Of a stretch of DNA of 9,453 nucleotides, positions 1 through 9,453 are shown piece by piece. Position 1 is the stretch's first letter; each line of letters begins with the position of its first letter. The notes beneath the pieces are model-generated. The model saw only the letters and a program-made list of their open reading frames with translations. It had not been told where the DNA came from and searched no databases. The DNA is from Bacteroidales bacterium UBA4284 (GTDB lineage Bacteria; Bacteroidota; Bacteroidia; Bacteroidales; UBA932). The translations under genes were made by a program, and so were the position numbers. The stretch spans positions 1-9,453 of the forward strand of contig DGVM01000025.1 in the NCBI GenBank assembly GCA_002395925.1. The letters are read 5' to 3'.

Positions 1-201
1 GAAGAAAGGCTTGCCGTTCTTGGCTACCTTGACCTCGAAGCGCTCCGCGATGGGGGCGTTCTTTCTGACTGACTCTACGCCGTTAAGGCAAGCTGTCTTG
101 GTGGTGTAGCCCTCGCTGGTAAGGATTACCTGGCCGTTTGTGGCCTTGAGGTTGAACTGGAATTCTCCATTCTTGCGGAGAGAGATAACAAACTTTCCCA
201 T
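1..201 (-). CDS. DUF1508 (YegP/UPF0339-like) protein, 3' end cut by window edge
   Basis: The minus strand reads from an ATG at 201 to the window edge without a stop, giving the first 67 residues (MGKFVISLRKNGEFQFNLKA...). This matches the DUF1508/UPF0339 family typified by E. coli YegP: a small domain of about 50 residues, usually in two tandem copies, with the pattern of an N-G-x-[FY]-x-F-x-L-K-A strand, then GQVI-x-TSEGY, then a Cys-containing helix and an ESV-x-K-NA segment. The first copy spans roughly residues 4-52. The visible end (KNGKPFF) looks like the start of the second copy, so the full protein is probably about 110 residues. The molecular function of the family is not established; it is probably cytoplasmic, as no signal peptide is seen. 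It is transcribed divergently from the methyltransferase gene, and the start sits about 22 nt downstream of a good -7 element. The family call is confident; no function is claimed. Confidence 0.85.
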   Translation of the reverse strand, partial: MGKFVISLRKNGEFQFNLKATNGQVILTSEGYTTKTACLNGVESVRKNAPIAERFEVKVAKNGKPFF

Positions 202-218
202 TTCTGAATAATTGATGT

Positions 219-251
219 TTTGGCAAACATAACAAGTTTTTGTTAAATTTG
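219..251 (+). promoter_or_regulatory. Predicted Bacteroidota-type promoter for the methyltransferase-tamL-GH13 unit
   Basis: TTTG at 219-222 is followed after 21 nt by TAAATTTG at 244-251, a full match to the Bacteroidota -7 consensus TAnnTTTG with acceptable spacing. Transcription would start near 257-258, leaving a leader of only about 11 nt before the ATG at 269, with an A/T-rich region instead of a Shine-Dalgarno. The element overlaps the oppositely oriented promoter of the DUF1508 gene. The prediction is from consensus only. Confidence 0.6.
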
Positions 252-254
252 CAA
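224..254 (-). promoter_or_regulatory. Predicted Bacteroidota-type promoter for the DUF1508 gene
   Basis: Read on the minus strand, a TTG (254-252) is followed after 20 nt by TATGTTTG (231-224). This fits the Bacteroidota sigma-ABfr pattern of a -33 TTG/TTTG and a -7 TAnnTTTG at 19-21 nt spacing. The expected transcription start is near 217, giving a leader of about 16 nt before the ATG at 201. No Shine-Dalgarno is visible, which is normal for this phylum. It interlocks with the opposite promoter at 219-251. Confidence 0.6.
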
Positions 255-268
255 TATATTTTTAAACT

Positions 269-964
269 ATGCTCACGAATGCCGAAATCAAGCGCCTGCG
301 CTCCCTCCGCGAAAAGAAATTCCGCGAAGAATGGGGCGAATTCCTCGTAGAAGGCGAAAAGATGGTGCAGGAGGCTCTGGATTCCGGATTCGAGGTCCTT
401 CAGGTCATACGCGAAGACGAGCAGACCATGTCCCGCATCTCGGCCCTGAGCACGGCTCCGCCCGTAGCCGCCGTAGTGCGCAAGCCTGCACCCCGCAAGC
501 TCGAACTCGGCCGCAGCCTTTACCTGGGGCTTGATTCCGTACGCGATCCGGGCAATATGGGTACGATCCTGCGTCTTGCAGACTGGTTCGGCATAAGCAC
601 CATATTCGCCAGCATGGACTGCGTGGAGATATTCAATCCCAAGGTAGTTCAGGCCTCTATGGGTTCAATCTTCCGGGTCGCCTGCGTGTATTGCGACCTC
701 CCGGAGATATGCCGGCGTTTCCGTCAGCAGGATATGCCTGTTTACGGCACCTTCCTCAATGGTTCCGATATCTATTCTCAACAGCTTGCGAGCGAGGGAC
801 TTATTATAGTAGGAAATGAGTCTAACGGCATCTCCGGCGAGGTAGCCGGGCAGGTGAGCACCCGTCTCACGATACCGTCATTCGCCGCTGGCGGACGCGG
901 TCCCGAATCACTCAACGTCGCCACTGCTACCGCCGTGGTGCTTTCAGAATTCCGCCGCAGATGA
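269..964 (+). CDS. SpoU/TrmH family RNA 2'-O-ribose methyltransferase
   Basis: This 231-residue protein is expected to transfer a methyl group from S-adenosylmethionine to a ribose 2'-OH in rRNA or tRNA in the cytoplasm. The three SPOUT (trefoil-knot) motifs are present. Motif 1 is DPGNMGTILR at residues 93-102, with the conserved Asn96 and Arg102. Motif 2 is IVGNESNGIS at 180-189, with Glu184. Motif 3 is IP...ESLNVA at 202-218, with Ser214 and Asn216. The N-terminal part (residues 1-75) carries the FLVEGEKMVQEAL segment typical of the SpoU substrate-binding domain, though it is short; RlmB-type homologues are often about 240-270 residues. The start follows a good promoter, and the N-terminus resembles family members. 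The stop overlaps the next start as ATGA (961-964), implying translational coupling to tamL. The family is clear, but the exact target nucleotide cannot be read from the sequence, so no symbol is given. Confidence 0.93.
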   Translation: MLTNAEIKRLRSLREKKFREEWGEFLVEGEKMVQEALDSGFEVLQVIREDEQTMSRISALSTAPPVAAVVRKPAPRKLELGRSLYLGLDSVRDPGNMGTILRLADWFGISTIFASMDCVEIFNPKVVQASMGSIFRVACVYCDLPEICRRFRQQDMPVYGTFLNGSDIYSQQLASEGLIIVGNESNGISGEVAGQVSTRLTIPSFAAGGRGPESLNVATATAVVLSEFRRR

Positions 965-3110
965 GAAGCTTCTCCCGCCTGATACTTGCGGCTGCTGCCG
1001 TATTGCTCTGTGCCTGCAGCACTACCAGGGTGCTTGCTCCGGGGGAGTACAGGCTTGCGCGCAACACGGTGAAGGTGCAAGACAAAAAATCAGGCGTATC
1101 CGCATCCGACCTTTCGTCGTATGTGCGCCAGAAAGCCAACTCTTATTTCATTTTCGGCTGGAACCCTGGCCTGAACATCTACAACTGGTCTGACCCTGCA
1201 AAGGACAACTGGATCAACAACGCCCTCCGCACGATAGGCACGGCGCCGGTAGTGTTCAACGGCATGCAGGTTCCGAGTTCCTGCGACAACATCGCAAAAC
1301 ACCTTGACTATCTGGGATATTACAATTCCAAGGTTACATCAAAAGTAGATACCGTACGCCGCCTGGTGAACGTCAGCTATGACGTCGTCCCGGGGAAGCG
1401 CAGCCGGATAGACAGCATAGTGTACCGTGTGCCCGGAGGAGAATTCGAGGAGGAATTCCGCAAAGACCTGCGCCGCACCCTGATACATCCCGGCGATTAT
1501 CTCAGCGAAAAGGCTCTCGAGGCAGAGAGCGTCCGCGGTGCCACCTTCTTCAGGAACAGGGGCTATTACGACCTCACCAAGCACAATTACGTTTTCGAGG
1601 CCGACACCCTCGGCGATAAGAACATCCTCACTTACCGCATACAGGAGTACAGCCGAAACGAACCCAGTATCGCCGCGACGCCCCTTCGCAAATACCACAT
1701 AGGCAAGGTGAGCATAGAACATTCCGCCGACGTTCCGTTCCGGGAGAGCGTGCTTCGTGGCGTCAATGTGATTCATCCGGGCGACCTGTACAGCGAAGCC
1801 CTCATCAACCGCAGCTACAACCGCCTCGCCTCGCTTCGCGTCTTCAACAACGTTGGAGTGGAACTGGTGCCAGTGGATACGGCGACTGTGGACTGCCGCA
1901 TCACCATGGGGGAGAGCAAGCTGCAGGGATTCAAACTCAACCTCGAGGCTTCCACCAATTCCTCCGGGCTGCTGGGAGTGTCACCCAAGGTCAATTTCTA
2001 CAACAAGAATATCTTCCATGGCGGGGAATGGCTCAGCCTGGGCTTCTCCGGGAACTTCCAGTGGCAGCCAGGAACCGATACCAGGGCTAACGAATTCGGT
2101 GTGAACGCCTCGCTCAGCTTCCCCCGTTTCCTGGGGCTGCCGTACAGCGCGTTCCGCGGTGCCAACATCCCCCGTACGGAGATTCAGGCGTCGCTCAACT
2201 ACCAGAACCGTCCGGAATTCCTTCGCTGGATAGGTACCCTTTCGTATGGTTATTCGGGCCGCAGCCGAAATTTCCAGTATCAGGTTTATCCGCTGCACGC
2301 CACGGTAATCAAGGTCGGCAATATGACCGACAAGTTTGCCTTGTCCCTGCTCCGCAACATCTACCTGTGGGACAGCTTTTCCGATCATATCGACGCCGGC
2401 TTGAGCGGCCAGATTTACTGGAGCTCCTCGAACGAAATCGTTCCGCAGGGGCGCTTTTCCTACGTGAGGCTGGGACTCGACAGCTCCGGCAACATCATTT
2501 CCATATTCAACAAGCTGCTGCCGGTCGATGAATACGGAGCACCTGTTATCTTCGGACTCTCGTATTCGCGTTATACCAGGCTGGCCCTTCAATTCGGCCA
2601 CAGCTTCGTCTTCGGCCCTTCCACCAGACTCGCCCTCCATTTCGACGGCGGAGCGGGACGTGCATACGGAAACTCTTCGGCGATGCCTTTCGAAAAGAGT
2701 TTCTTTGCCGGCGGCGCCAGCAGCATGCGAGGCTGGCAGGCCCGTTCGCTGGGACCCGGAGACGACGAACTGATGGATTTCTTTACGATACCCAGCCAGT
2801 CCGGCGACTGGAAGCTGGAGGTCGGTGCCGAACTGAGGCAGCATCTGTTCTGGAAGATTGAAGGGGCCCTTTTTGCAGAAGCCGGAAACGTATGGAGCTT
2901 CGATGACCGCTATCCCGACTGGCCTTCTACGATTGCCGCCGACTGGGGCCTCGGCATCAGGCTTAATCTGTCTTTCATTCTGCTCCGTCTCGACTTGGGC
3001 ATAAAACTTTATGAGCCCTGCCAGCCCGAGGGGTCCCGCCTGCGCATGCCCGACCAGTGGCTGCAAAGTGGCGGAAGCGCCTTGCACTTCGGCGTGGGCT
3101 ATCCTTTCTG

Positions 3111-3111
<1 letters not shown>
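961..3111 (+). CDS. tamL: TamL-like outer-membrane assembly lipoprotein (TamA/BamA, Omp85 family)
   Basis: This 716-residue protein belongs to the Omp85 group and is expected to sit in the outer membrane and help insert or assemble outer-membrane proteins. Residues 1-19 form a lipoprotein signal: a basic start, a hydrophobic stretch and the lipobox LCAC with the lipidated Cys19. This fits the Bacteroidota TamL subgroup rather than classical TamA. Residues about 30-320 look like POTRA domains (for example the G-Y-Y-N-S-K segment, and the IGKVSIEH strand near residue 247). From about residue 321 alternating strands form the 16-stranded barrel. The hallmark loop-6 motif is MRGW at 589-592 (the VRGF/Y equivalent), preceded by FFAGGASS. 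The chain ends in Phe716, as barrel proteins usually do. The start overlaps the upstream methyltransferase stop (ATGA), and the stop overlaps the downstream GH13 start (TGATG). No TamB-like partner is in the window. The family call is firm; the exact client proteins are unknown. Confidence 0.9.
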
Positions 3112-4854
<1,743 letters not shown>

Positions 4855-4861
4855 TTAGATT

Positions 4862-6574
4862 TTAATTTAAAGGTTGATACGTGCGGCCCTTGCCGTCATA
4901 GCCAGAATTCTTGAAGAACTCCAGGAAATTGAGACGCAGGGGGTGGACAAAGGCTCCGAGACAGCACATTGCGAAGTTTAGAGCATGTCCGATTATTAAG
5001 ATTACAACGAAAGCCAGCCAGCCGAAGCCGAAAGATCCGTCGCCGAGAGTCATGACGGCGATGTCGTTGAAGGCTTTGCCGAGCATGCCGCCGGCGAGGC
5101 CGAGGGCGTACAGACGCAGGTAGCTCAGTACGTCACCAAGCAAGCCGGTGACGGTGTTGTAAGTTTCCCACAGGCCGGATCCGATGTTTTTGAGAGGATT
5201 GCGGTGAATGTCGTTGAAGAGGAAAATACCAAGTGCCGAAATCACTCCGAGCGCAATAACAATCCACTTTATCGCAGCTGCCGGCAGGAGTTTGAACATA
5301 GCCAGGGCAGCTATTATTACGCCTCCGACTATCAGGAGGGTCCAGCCCCAGACTCCCAGGGAGCCGAGGAAACCCTTGTTGCGGGTTGCATACACGGTCT
5401 TGACGACCATGGCGAGGCAGAGGTGGACTACGCCGATAATCAGTGAAATGACCATCTGAGCCTCGAATCCGCCTATCGTTCCTGTAATCATCACTGCCTT
5501 GAGCCAGGAAGGAATCCACGGCAGCGCGGAAATATCTACTCCGAAGAAGGTGTGCATAAGGATGCCGCAGAGAAGGGTTCCGACACCCAGTATCGTCACA
5601 AGGGGGGCGAGGTTTTTCATGCTCTCCACCTTGCGGAGCAAAATACCGCCGATGATCAGCAGCAGGCCGTATCCTGCGTCGCCCATGCACATCGCAAAGA
5701 AGAGCAGGAAGAAGATCGATAAGTACGGAGTCGGGTCGAATTCGTTATAATCGGGCCTTCCGTACATGTCTGTAAGGACTTCGAAATTGCGTACGAACTT
5801 ATTGTTCTTCAGCTTTATAGGTGGATTATCCTCTACGGTTGCTTCAGATGCGGTCCATACGCACGGCAGCTGGTCGAAAGCGCTTGCGAGACGCTCCGAT
5901 TCTTCTGTCGGGGCGAAGCCTTCGAAGACCGTAAGGCCTCCGTCGGCAGCGGATTCTCCGGAAACCGAAGCGAGGTACATGCTGAGCTGCCTGCGGGCGG
6001 AAGACATCTCATCCCTAAGAGAAGGAAGAGTCTGCCGGAGTTCCGACAGATGCTCCTTGTATTCCTGCACCTCTGCGGTTTTGGCATCCAGTGCGCTCTG
6101 TACTTCGGCCACGCTGCGTTCCGGGGAAGGAAGGGGAGTGAACGGCAGAGGTGCGTCGCCGAGTGTGACGAACCATACCTTTCCCTTGCTGCGCGCCACT
6201 TCGCAAATGGCGGCCTGCTCCTGCAGACTCGGCTCGAATTTCTTCTCCGGAATGCACCAGAAACGCATCTGGAGTCCGAGCTGCTGGATTTTGCTGCGGT
6301 CGAATTCGCCCCAGACCTTTACGGCCTCGAGTTCGTTCTCCAATGCGGTGCGTTCCGTCTCCAGCTCTTTGAGCGTGGAATCGGTGCCCCTTTCGATGCG
6401 TGTAATTTCCGAGCCTATGGCATCTATGCGGGAGAGCATTCCGGAGGATTTTTCATCCACCGGCTTGGACGACCTTGTAATATCCATCACGCCGAGCGCC
6501 CCCAGGGACTCGAGGAATGAATCCCGGTCTGCGCTGAGCAGGATAAAGTCGTAGCGTGTCATTTTATCTATCAT
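4862..6574 (-). CDS. ntpI: V-type ATP synthase subunit I (membrane stator, a-subunit homologue)
   Basis: This 570-residue protein forms the static half-channels beside the K ring and links the membrane sector to the peripheral stalks. Residues 1 to about 270 are the cytoplasmic arm, with coiled-coil stretches at about 45-90 and 155-200. A family-typical join follows (about 251-285, including FEVLTDMYG), then about eight membrane segments. The first contains CMGDAGYG (296-303). The motif SYLRLYALGLAG carries the essential Arg487, equivalent to Arg735 of yeast Vph1. HPLRLNFLEF near the end carries Arg547 and Glu552, matching the second conserved Arg and its surroundings. The length is at the short end for the family (often 600-660), with the saving mostly in the N-terminal arm. 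The ATG overlaps the stop of subunit D as ATGA (6571-6574), so the two are probably translationally coupled. The MIDKM start is typical for the family. Confidence 0.95.
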   Translation of the reverse strand: MIDKMTRYDFILLSADRDSFLESLGALGVMDITRSSKPVDEKSSGMLSRIDAIGSEITRIERGTDSTLKELETERTALENELEAVKVWGEFDRSKIQQLGLQMRFWCIPEKKFEPSLQEQAAICEVARSKGKVWFVTLGDAPLPFTPLPSPERSVAEVQSALDAKTAEVQEYKEHLSELRQTLPSLRDEMSSARRQLSMYLASVSGESAADGGLTVFEGFAPTEESERLASAFDQLPCVWTASEATVEDNPPIKLKNNKFVRNFEVLTDMYGRPDYNEFDPTPYLSIFFLLFFAMCMGDAGYGLLLIIGGILLRKVESMKNLAPLVTILGVGTLLCGILMHTFFGVDISALPWIPSWLKAVMITGTIGGFEAQMVISLIIGVVHLCLAMVVKTVYATRNKGFLGSLGVWGWTLLIVGGVIIAALAMFKLLPAAAIKWIVIALGVISALGIFLFNDIHRNPLKNIGSGLWETYNTVTGLLGDVLSYLRLYALGLAGGMLGKAFNDIAVMTLGDGSFGFGWLAFVVILIIGHALNFAMCCLGAFVHPLRLNFLEFFKNSGYDGKGRTYQPLN

Positions 6575-7182
6575 AACTGCTCCTCCTCCGCTTCTGCCGC
6601 TGCGTGGCGGTTCTTTACTATTTTGGACGAAGCCTTGGAAAGGTTTTCTTCGTCTTCCATGTAACGTTTGATTTTGCGTATCGCTTCTTGGTAACCGGGA
6701 ATCTGGACCTTCTCGTAAAGGTTGACCTTCTGAGTGGTCTTTTTGCGGTTGAATTCCAGGATACGCCTCCTTTCTTCACTGATTTCGGACTCTATGCCCA
6801 AGGTGCTCAGTTCCTGCAATATACGCACGCCGTCGGCATACCAGGCCGGCTTGGCGAAGGCGTTGAAGGCCTTGAGCTCGAAGTCGATTCCGTCGAGCTG
6901 CGGCGCATTTACGCCGGCAATCTTGACGGTCTTGAGCCGGACGTCGCGGATACTGATGAGGCCGGGTTCGAATTCATTCCACAGGGCGGCCAGATAGTCG
7001 TACTCCTGCAGTTTGCTTTCGAGCTCGGCAGCCTGCGCCTGTGCCTGGTTCTTGGCGGCAATGACGCTCACGCGCAGGGCGGACTCCTTGTTCTTGAGGG
7101 TAGGGAGTGCGTTCTGGCGGACCTTGAGCTGCTTGCCCAGTGCTGTCAGTGAAGTTTTGTTGTATTGAAACTTGACTGCCAT
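6571..7182 (-). CDS. ntpD: V-type ATP synthase subunit D (central rotor shaft)
   Basis: This 203-residue protein is the central stalk that turns inside the A3B3 head and passes torque to the K ring. The opening (MAVKFQYNKTSLTALGKQLK) is characteristic of subunit D. The protein is rich in heptad-like helices at both ends, about residues 10-75 and 140-190, as expected for the antiparallel coiled coil. The C-terminus ends in a short acidic stretch. I place the start at 7182 because it forms TGATG with the stop of subunit B (7184-7180) and gives the usual family N-terminus; an in-frame upstream start at 7263 would add 27 residues lying entirely inside the B gene. The gene runs directly into subunit I by a 4-nt overlap. 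No separate F subunit gene, the normal partner of D, lies between D and I. Confidence 0.93.
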   Translation of the reverse strand: MAVKFQYNKTSLTALGKQLKVRQNALPTLKNKESALRVSVIAAKNQAQAQAAELESKLQEYDYLAALWNEFEPGLISIRDVRLKTVKIAGVNAPQLDGIDFELKAFNAFAKPAWYADGVRILQELSTLGIESEISEERRRILEFNRKKTTQKVNLYEKVQIPGYQEAIRKIKRYMEDEENLSKASSKIVKNRHAAAEAEEEQL

Positions 7183-8501
7183 CAGGCTATCCAATATTTG
7201 TCTATAAGTGACTGTTTGATACCCGTTTCGGCGGGAGAGAAGTACTTGGCGAAGAGCGACCATGCGGTATCGAGCATCTCTTCGATGCTGATGTTGACGT
7301 CGATGCTCAGCAGGCGGGTGGCATAGTCTTTTGCGTAATCCAGGCAGCGGAGATCGTAGTCGGAGAGGTCGAAACCGTTTTGGAGCTTGGTCTTGGCGTT
7401 CTGGGCATCGGCGTAAAGGCGCACGCCGGCATTCATCACCTGACTGTGGTCCTCGCGGGTTTTCTTGCCCTGGACGAGCTGCTTGAGTCGGCTCAGACTG
7501 CGGAAAGGATCAACGATGACCTTGCCGGAATCGGAATCGGCACGCAGGAAGATCTGTCCTTCGGTAATGTATCCAGTGTTGTCGGGGATTGCATGAGTGA
7601 TATCGCCGTCGTTGAGCGTGGTGACCGCGATGATGGTTATGGAACCGCCGTCGGGAAGCTGCACAGCCTTTTCGTATATCTTTGCCAGGTCGGAGTAGAG
7701 CGAACCTGGCATGGAGTCCTTGGAAGGAATCTGGTCCATACGGTTGCTTACGATCGACAGGGCGTCGGCGTACAGGGTCATATCTGTCAGCAGCACAAGC
7801 ACTTTCTCATTCTTGTCAACCGCAAAGTACTCGGCGGCGGTAAGTGCCATGTCGGGTATGAGCAGGCGCTCCACGGGCGGTTCCTCGGTGGTGTTGACGA
7901 AGGATACGATTCGGTCGAGGGCTCCGGCGCTCTCGAAAGCGTGACGGAAGAAAAGATAGTCGTCGTTGGTCAGTCCCATGCCTCCCAGGATGATCTTGTC
8001 CACATCGGCTCGCAGGGCGACGTCGGCCATTACCTGGTTGTAGGGCTGGTCGGGGTCTGCGAAGAACGGAATCTTCTGGCCCGACACAAGGGTGTTGTTG
8101 AGATCGATGCCGGCGATGCCGGTGGGAATCAACTCGCTGGGCTGGCGGCGCTTGTAGGGGTTGACGGAAGGTCCGCCGGCCTCGCGCTCAATGCCTTCCA
8201 CCTCGGGGCCGCCGTCGATGGGCTTGCCGTATGCATTGAAGAAACGGCCCGACAGCTGCTCGCTGACCTTCAGGGTAGGAGGGGCTCCGAAGAAAGATAC
8301 CTCCGCATCGGTAGGTACGCCCTCCGTGCCGGAGAACACCTGCAGGGTGACGCGGTCGCCGCTGGTCTTGACGACCTGGGCGAGCCTGCCGCCGACGGAT
8401 GCGAGTTCGTCGTTGGCCACGCCCTTGGCATCGAGCGAAACGGTCGCCTTTGTGATGGACTGCAGCTTTGTATATGTACGTTGATATGCTTTAGTTGCCA
8501 T
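7182..8501 (-). CDS. ntpB: V-type ATP synthase subunit B (non-catalytic nucleotide-site subunit)
   Basis: This 439-residue protein alternates with A in the hexameric head. Residues about 1-75 are the beta-barrel domain. The central nucleotide-binding domain starts near 110, with PSELIPTGIAGID (121-133). The place of the P-loop reads SGQKIPFFADPDQPYN (140-155) and lacks GxxxxGK[ST], as expected for the non-catalytic B subunit; this is not a defect. LTDMTLYADALSIVSNRM (238-255) matches the family segment that ends in the conserved Arg and Met. Arg338 in SLSRL (335-339) corresponds to the arginine finger that B lends to the catalytic site of A. The length is close to the 438 residues I recall for Chlamydia AtpB and shorter than E. 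hirae-type B (about 458). Its start lies inside the end of the A gene (11-nt overlap), and its stop overlaps D by one base. Confidence 0.95.
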   Translation of the reverse strand: MATKAYQRTYTKLQSITKATVSLDAKGVANDELASVGGRLAQVVKTSGDRVTLQVFSGTEGVPTDAEVSFFGAPPTLKVSEQLSGRFFNAYGKPIDGGPEVEGIEREAGGPSVNPYKRRQPSELIPTGIAGIDLNNTLVSGQKIPFFADPDQPYNQVMADVALRADVDKIILGGMGLTNDDYLFFRHAFESAGALDRIVSFVNTTEEPPVERLLIPDMALTAAEYFAVDKNEKVLVLLTDMTLYADALSIVSNRMDQIPSKDSMPGSLYSDLAKIYEKAVQLPDGGSITIIAVTTLNDGDITHAIPDNTGYITEGQIFLRADSDSGKVIVDPFRSLSRLKQLVQGKKTREDHSQVMNAGVRLYADAQNAKTKLQNGFDLSDYDLRCLDYAKDYATRLLSIDVNISIEEMLDTAWSLFAKYFSPAETGIKQSLIDKYWIA

Positions 8502-9453
8502 AGTCGCTGATGAGTTTGTTGATGGATTCGCGGTAATTCTTGAATGCTTCGGACTCGAATTCTGAGTAATTCATCTGGCGCATTACATTGATGAGCTGCT
8601 TGAAGAATGCGCTGCATTTCTCGTAATCGTCGAAATTGAAGCTGCGGTCGCATATATCCAGTATGAGGTTCAGCATAAAGCGCTGACGCTCAATGGGGCA
8701 TACGGAGTCCACCGCGTCGAAGGCATCCTGCTGGAGAAAGGCGAAGTCTATCAGTTCGCTCTTCCAGAAAGCCTCGTGGTAGCTCATGGGGACGCCGTCG
8801 TCGCCCAGGATGTTGATCTGCTCGGCCATCTCTTTGCCTCGGCGCACATAGTTCTTCGCCTTAAGCACCAGCTCTATCCAGCCTTTCTGAATCATTGCTT
8901 CAAGTGACTCCTGTATCTCTGGATATTCCAGATATTTGGAATAGGACTCAACAGGGTTGACAGCAGGGTAGCGCTTCTGGTCGGCTCGGTTCTGCTCGAG
9001 GGCGTAGAAGCAGCGAGCGGCTTTCTTGGTGCTCTCGGTCACAGGCTCCTTGAGGTTGCCGCCGGCAGGGGAGACGGTGCCTATGAAGGTAACCGATCCG
9101 GTCTGTCCGTTGCCAAGCACGACCTGGCCGGCGCGAGCGTAGAAGTTGGAAATGATGGCGGACAGATCGACAGGGAAGGCGTCCTGTCCGGGGAGTTCCT
9201 CCATGCGGTTGGACATCTCGCGAAGGGCCTGCGCCCAGCGGGATGTGGAGTCAGCAAGCAGCAGGCAGCGGTAACCCATGGCCCTGTAGTATTCGCAGAT
9301 GGTCATGGCGGTATAGACCGATGCCTCACGTGCCGCTACCGGCATGTTGGAGGTATTGCAGATGATAACCGTGCGCTCCATGAGCTTGCGGCCGGTATGG
9401 GGGTCGATGAGCTCGGGGTATTCGGTGAAGATTTCCACGACCTCGTTGGCACG
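8491..9453 (-). CDS. ntpA: V-type ATP synthase catalytic subunit A, N-terminal part beyond the window
   Basis: The C-terminal 320 residues of the catalytic, ATP-hydrolysing subunit are present; the complete protein is usually about 580-600 residues. The visible part begins inside the GER-x-x-E motif (RANEVVEIFTEYPEL), so the P-loop and, by family alignment, the catalytic Glu of GER lie just outside. LLLADSTSRWAQALREMS (fragment residues 64-81) is the Walker B region, followed by RMEELPGQDAFP and GTVSPAGGN-x-KEPVT (125-139). The C-terminal helical domain runs to the TAA at 8491-8493. A GTG at 9438-9436 is in frame but is an internal valine, because the reading frame and family similarity continue to the edge. 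The gene overlaps B by 11 nt. The sequence is very similar in layout to the chlamydial and spirochaetal A subunits. Confidence 0.95.
   Translation of the reverse strand, partial: RANEVVEIFTEYPELIDPHTGRKLMERTVIICNTSNMPVAAREASVYTAMTICEYYRAMGYRCLLLADSTSRWAQALREMSNRMEELPGQDAFPVDLSAIISNFYARAGQVVLGNGQTGSVTFIGTVSPAGGNLKEPVTESTKKAARCFYALEQNRADQKRYPAVNPVESYSKYLEYPEIQESLEAMIQKGWIELVLKAKNYVRRGKEMAEQINILGDDGVPMSYHEAFWKSELIDFAFLQQDAFDAVDSVCPIERQRFMLNLILDICDRSFNFDDYEKCSAFFKQLINVMRQMNYSEFESEAFKNYRESINKLISDYGN

Noticed and set aside
1981..3087. Long minus-strand open frame (368 codons) opposite tamL
   Set aside because: It lies wholly antisense to a well-supported Omp85 gene, its translation shows no family motif or domain pattern, and its codon use looks like a GC-rich shadow.
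3057..3110. Upstream in-frame ATG for the GH13 gene, adding 18 residues
   Set aside because: The added residues lie inside tamL and are not family-like; the start at 3111 gives the normal MNKKLIIYQV opening and a TGATG junction.
5766..6554. Plus-strand open frame (262 codons) opposite the ntpI N-terminal arm
   Set aside because: The Ser/Arg-rich low-complexity translation is typical of the reverse complement of coiled-coil coding DNA; the opposite strand holds a sound ntpI.
7183..7263. Upstream in-frame start for subunit D
   Set aside because: The extension lies inside ntpB and reads as its alternate frame; family members begin at the MAVKFQYN position (7182).
7182..8501. Missing P-loop in subunit B taken as a broken ATPase
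   Set aside because: B subunits of V/A-type ATPases normally lack the P-loop; the catalytic site belongs to subunit A.
7380..8510. Long plus-strand open frame (376 codons) opposite ntpB
   Set aside because: It is antisense to the clearly coding B subunit; the translation is Gly/Val/His-rich without recognisable domains. It is a shadow frame.
9436..9438. GTG as start of a short subunit A
   Set aside because: The open frame continues to the window edge with the family-conserved RANEVV, so the gene is cut by the window rather than short.

Overview
The window looks like chromosomal DNA from a member of Bacteroidales (Bacteroidota) with moderately high GC. The evidence is a TamL-type lipoprotein of the TamA/BamA family, Bacteroidota-style promoters (TTG/TTTG about 20 bp upstream of TAnnTTTG), A/T-rich leaders without a clear Shine-Dalgarno, and a V-type ATPase operon in the compact A-B-D-I-K order I recall from Bacteroidales, spirochaetes and chlamydiae. 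The genus cannot be fixed from this piece.

Layout. Positions 1-201 (minus) hold the 5' part of a DUF1508/YegP-like gene. A 67-bp divergent spacer (202-268) carries two interlocked promoters. Positions 269-4409 (plus) form a tight three-gene unit: a SpoU/TrmH-type 2'-O-ribose RNA methyltransferase, the outer-membrane biogenesis lipoprotein TamL, and a cytoplasmic GH13 alpha-amylase-family enzyme. The genes are joined by ATGA and TGATG overlaps. Positions 4402-9453 (minus) hold the distal part of a V-type ATPase operon, transcribed toward the window centre: A (C-terminal 320 residues), B, D, I and K. Neighbours in it overlap by 11, 1 and 4 nt, and only I and K are separated (19 nt). The two convergent units meet tail to tail with an 8-nt overlap of coding sequence.

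How the genes work together. The A/B head, the D rotor shaft, the membrane stator I and the proteolipid ring K make up the core of a rotary ion-translocating ATPase. Separate C, F and G/H genes are not present between A and K. The ion-binding residues visible in K match the sodium-binding set known from Enterococcus hirae NtpK, so sodium coupling is the favoured inference. The plus-strand unit mixes rRNA/tRNA modification, outer-membrane protein assembly and glucan metabolism, with no obvious shared pathway.

There are no RNA genes, mobile elements, CRISPR arrays or long repeats that I can support, and no stretch over 300 bp without a gene. This is mostly a housekeeping region. The observations worth a second look are the interlocked divergent promoters, the tail-to-tail overlap with a possible terminator inside the opposing gene, the sodium signature in K, and the reduced ATPase gene set.
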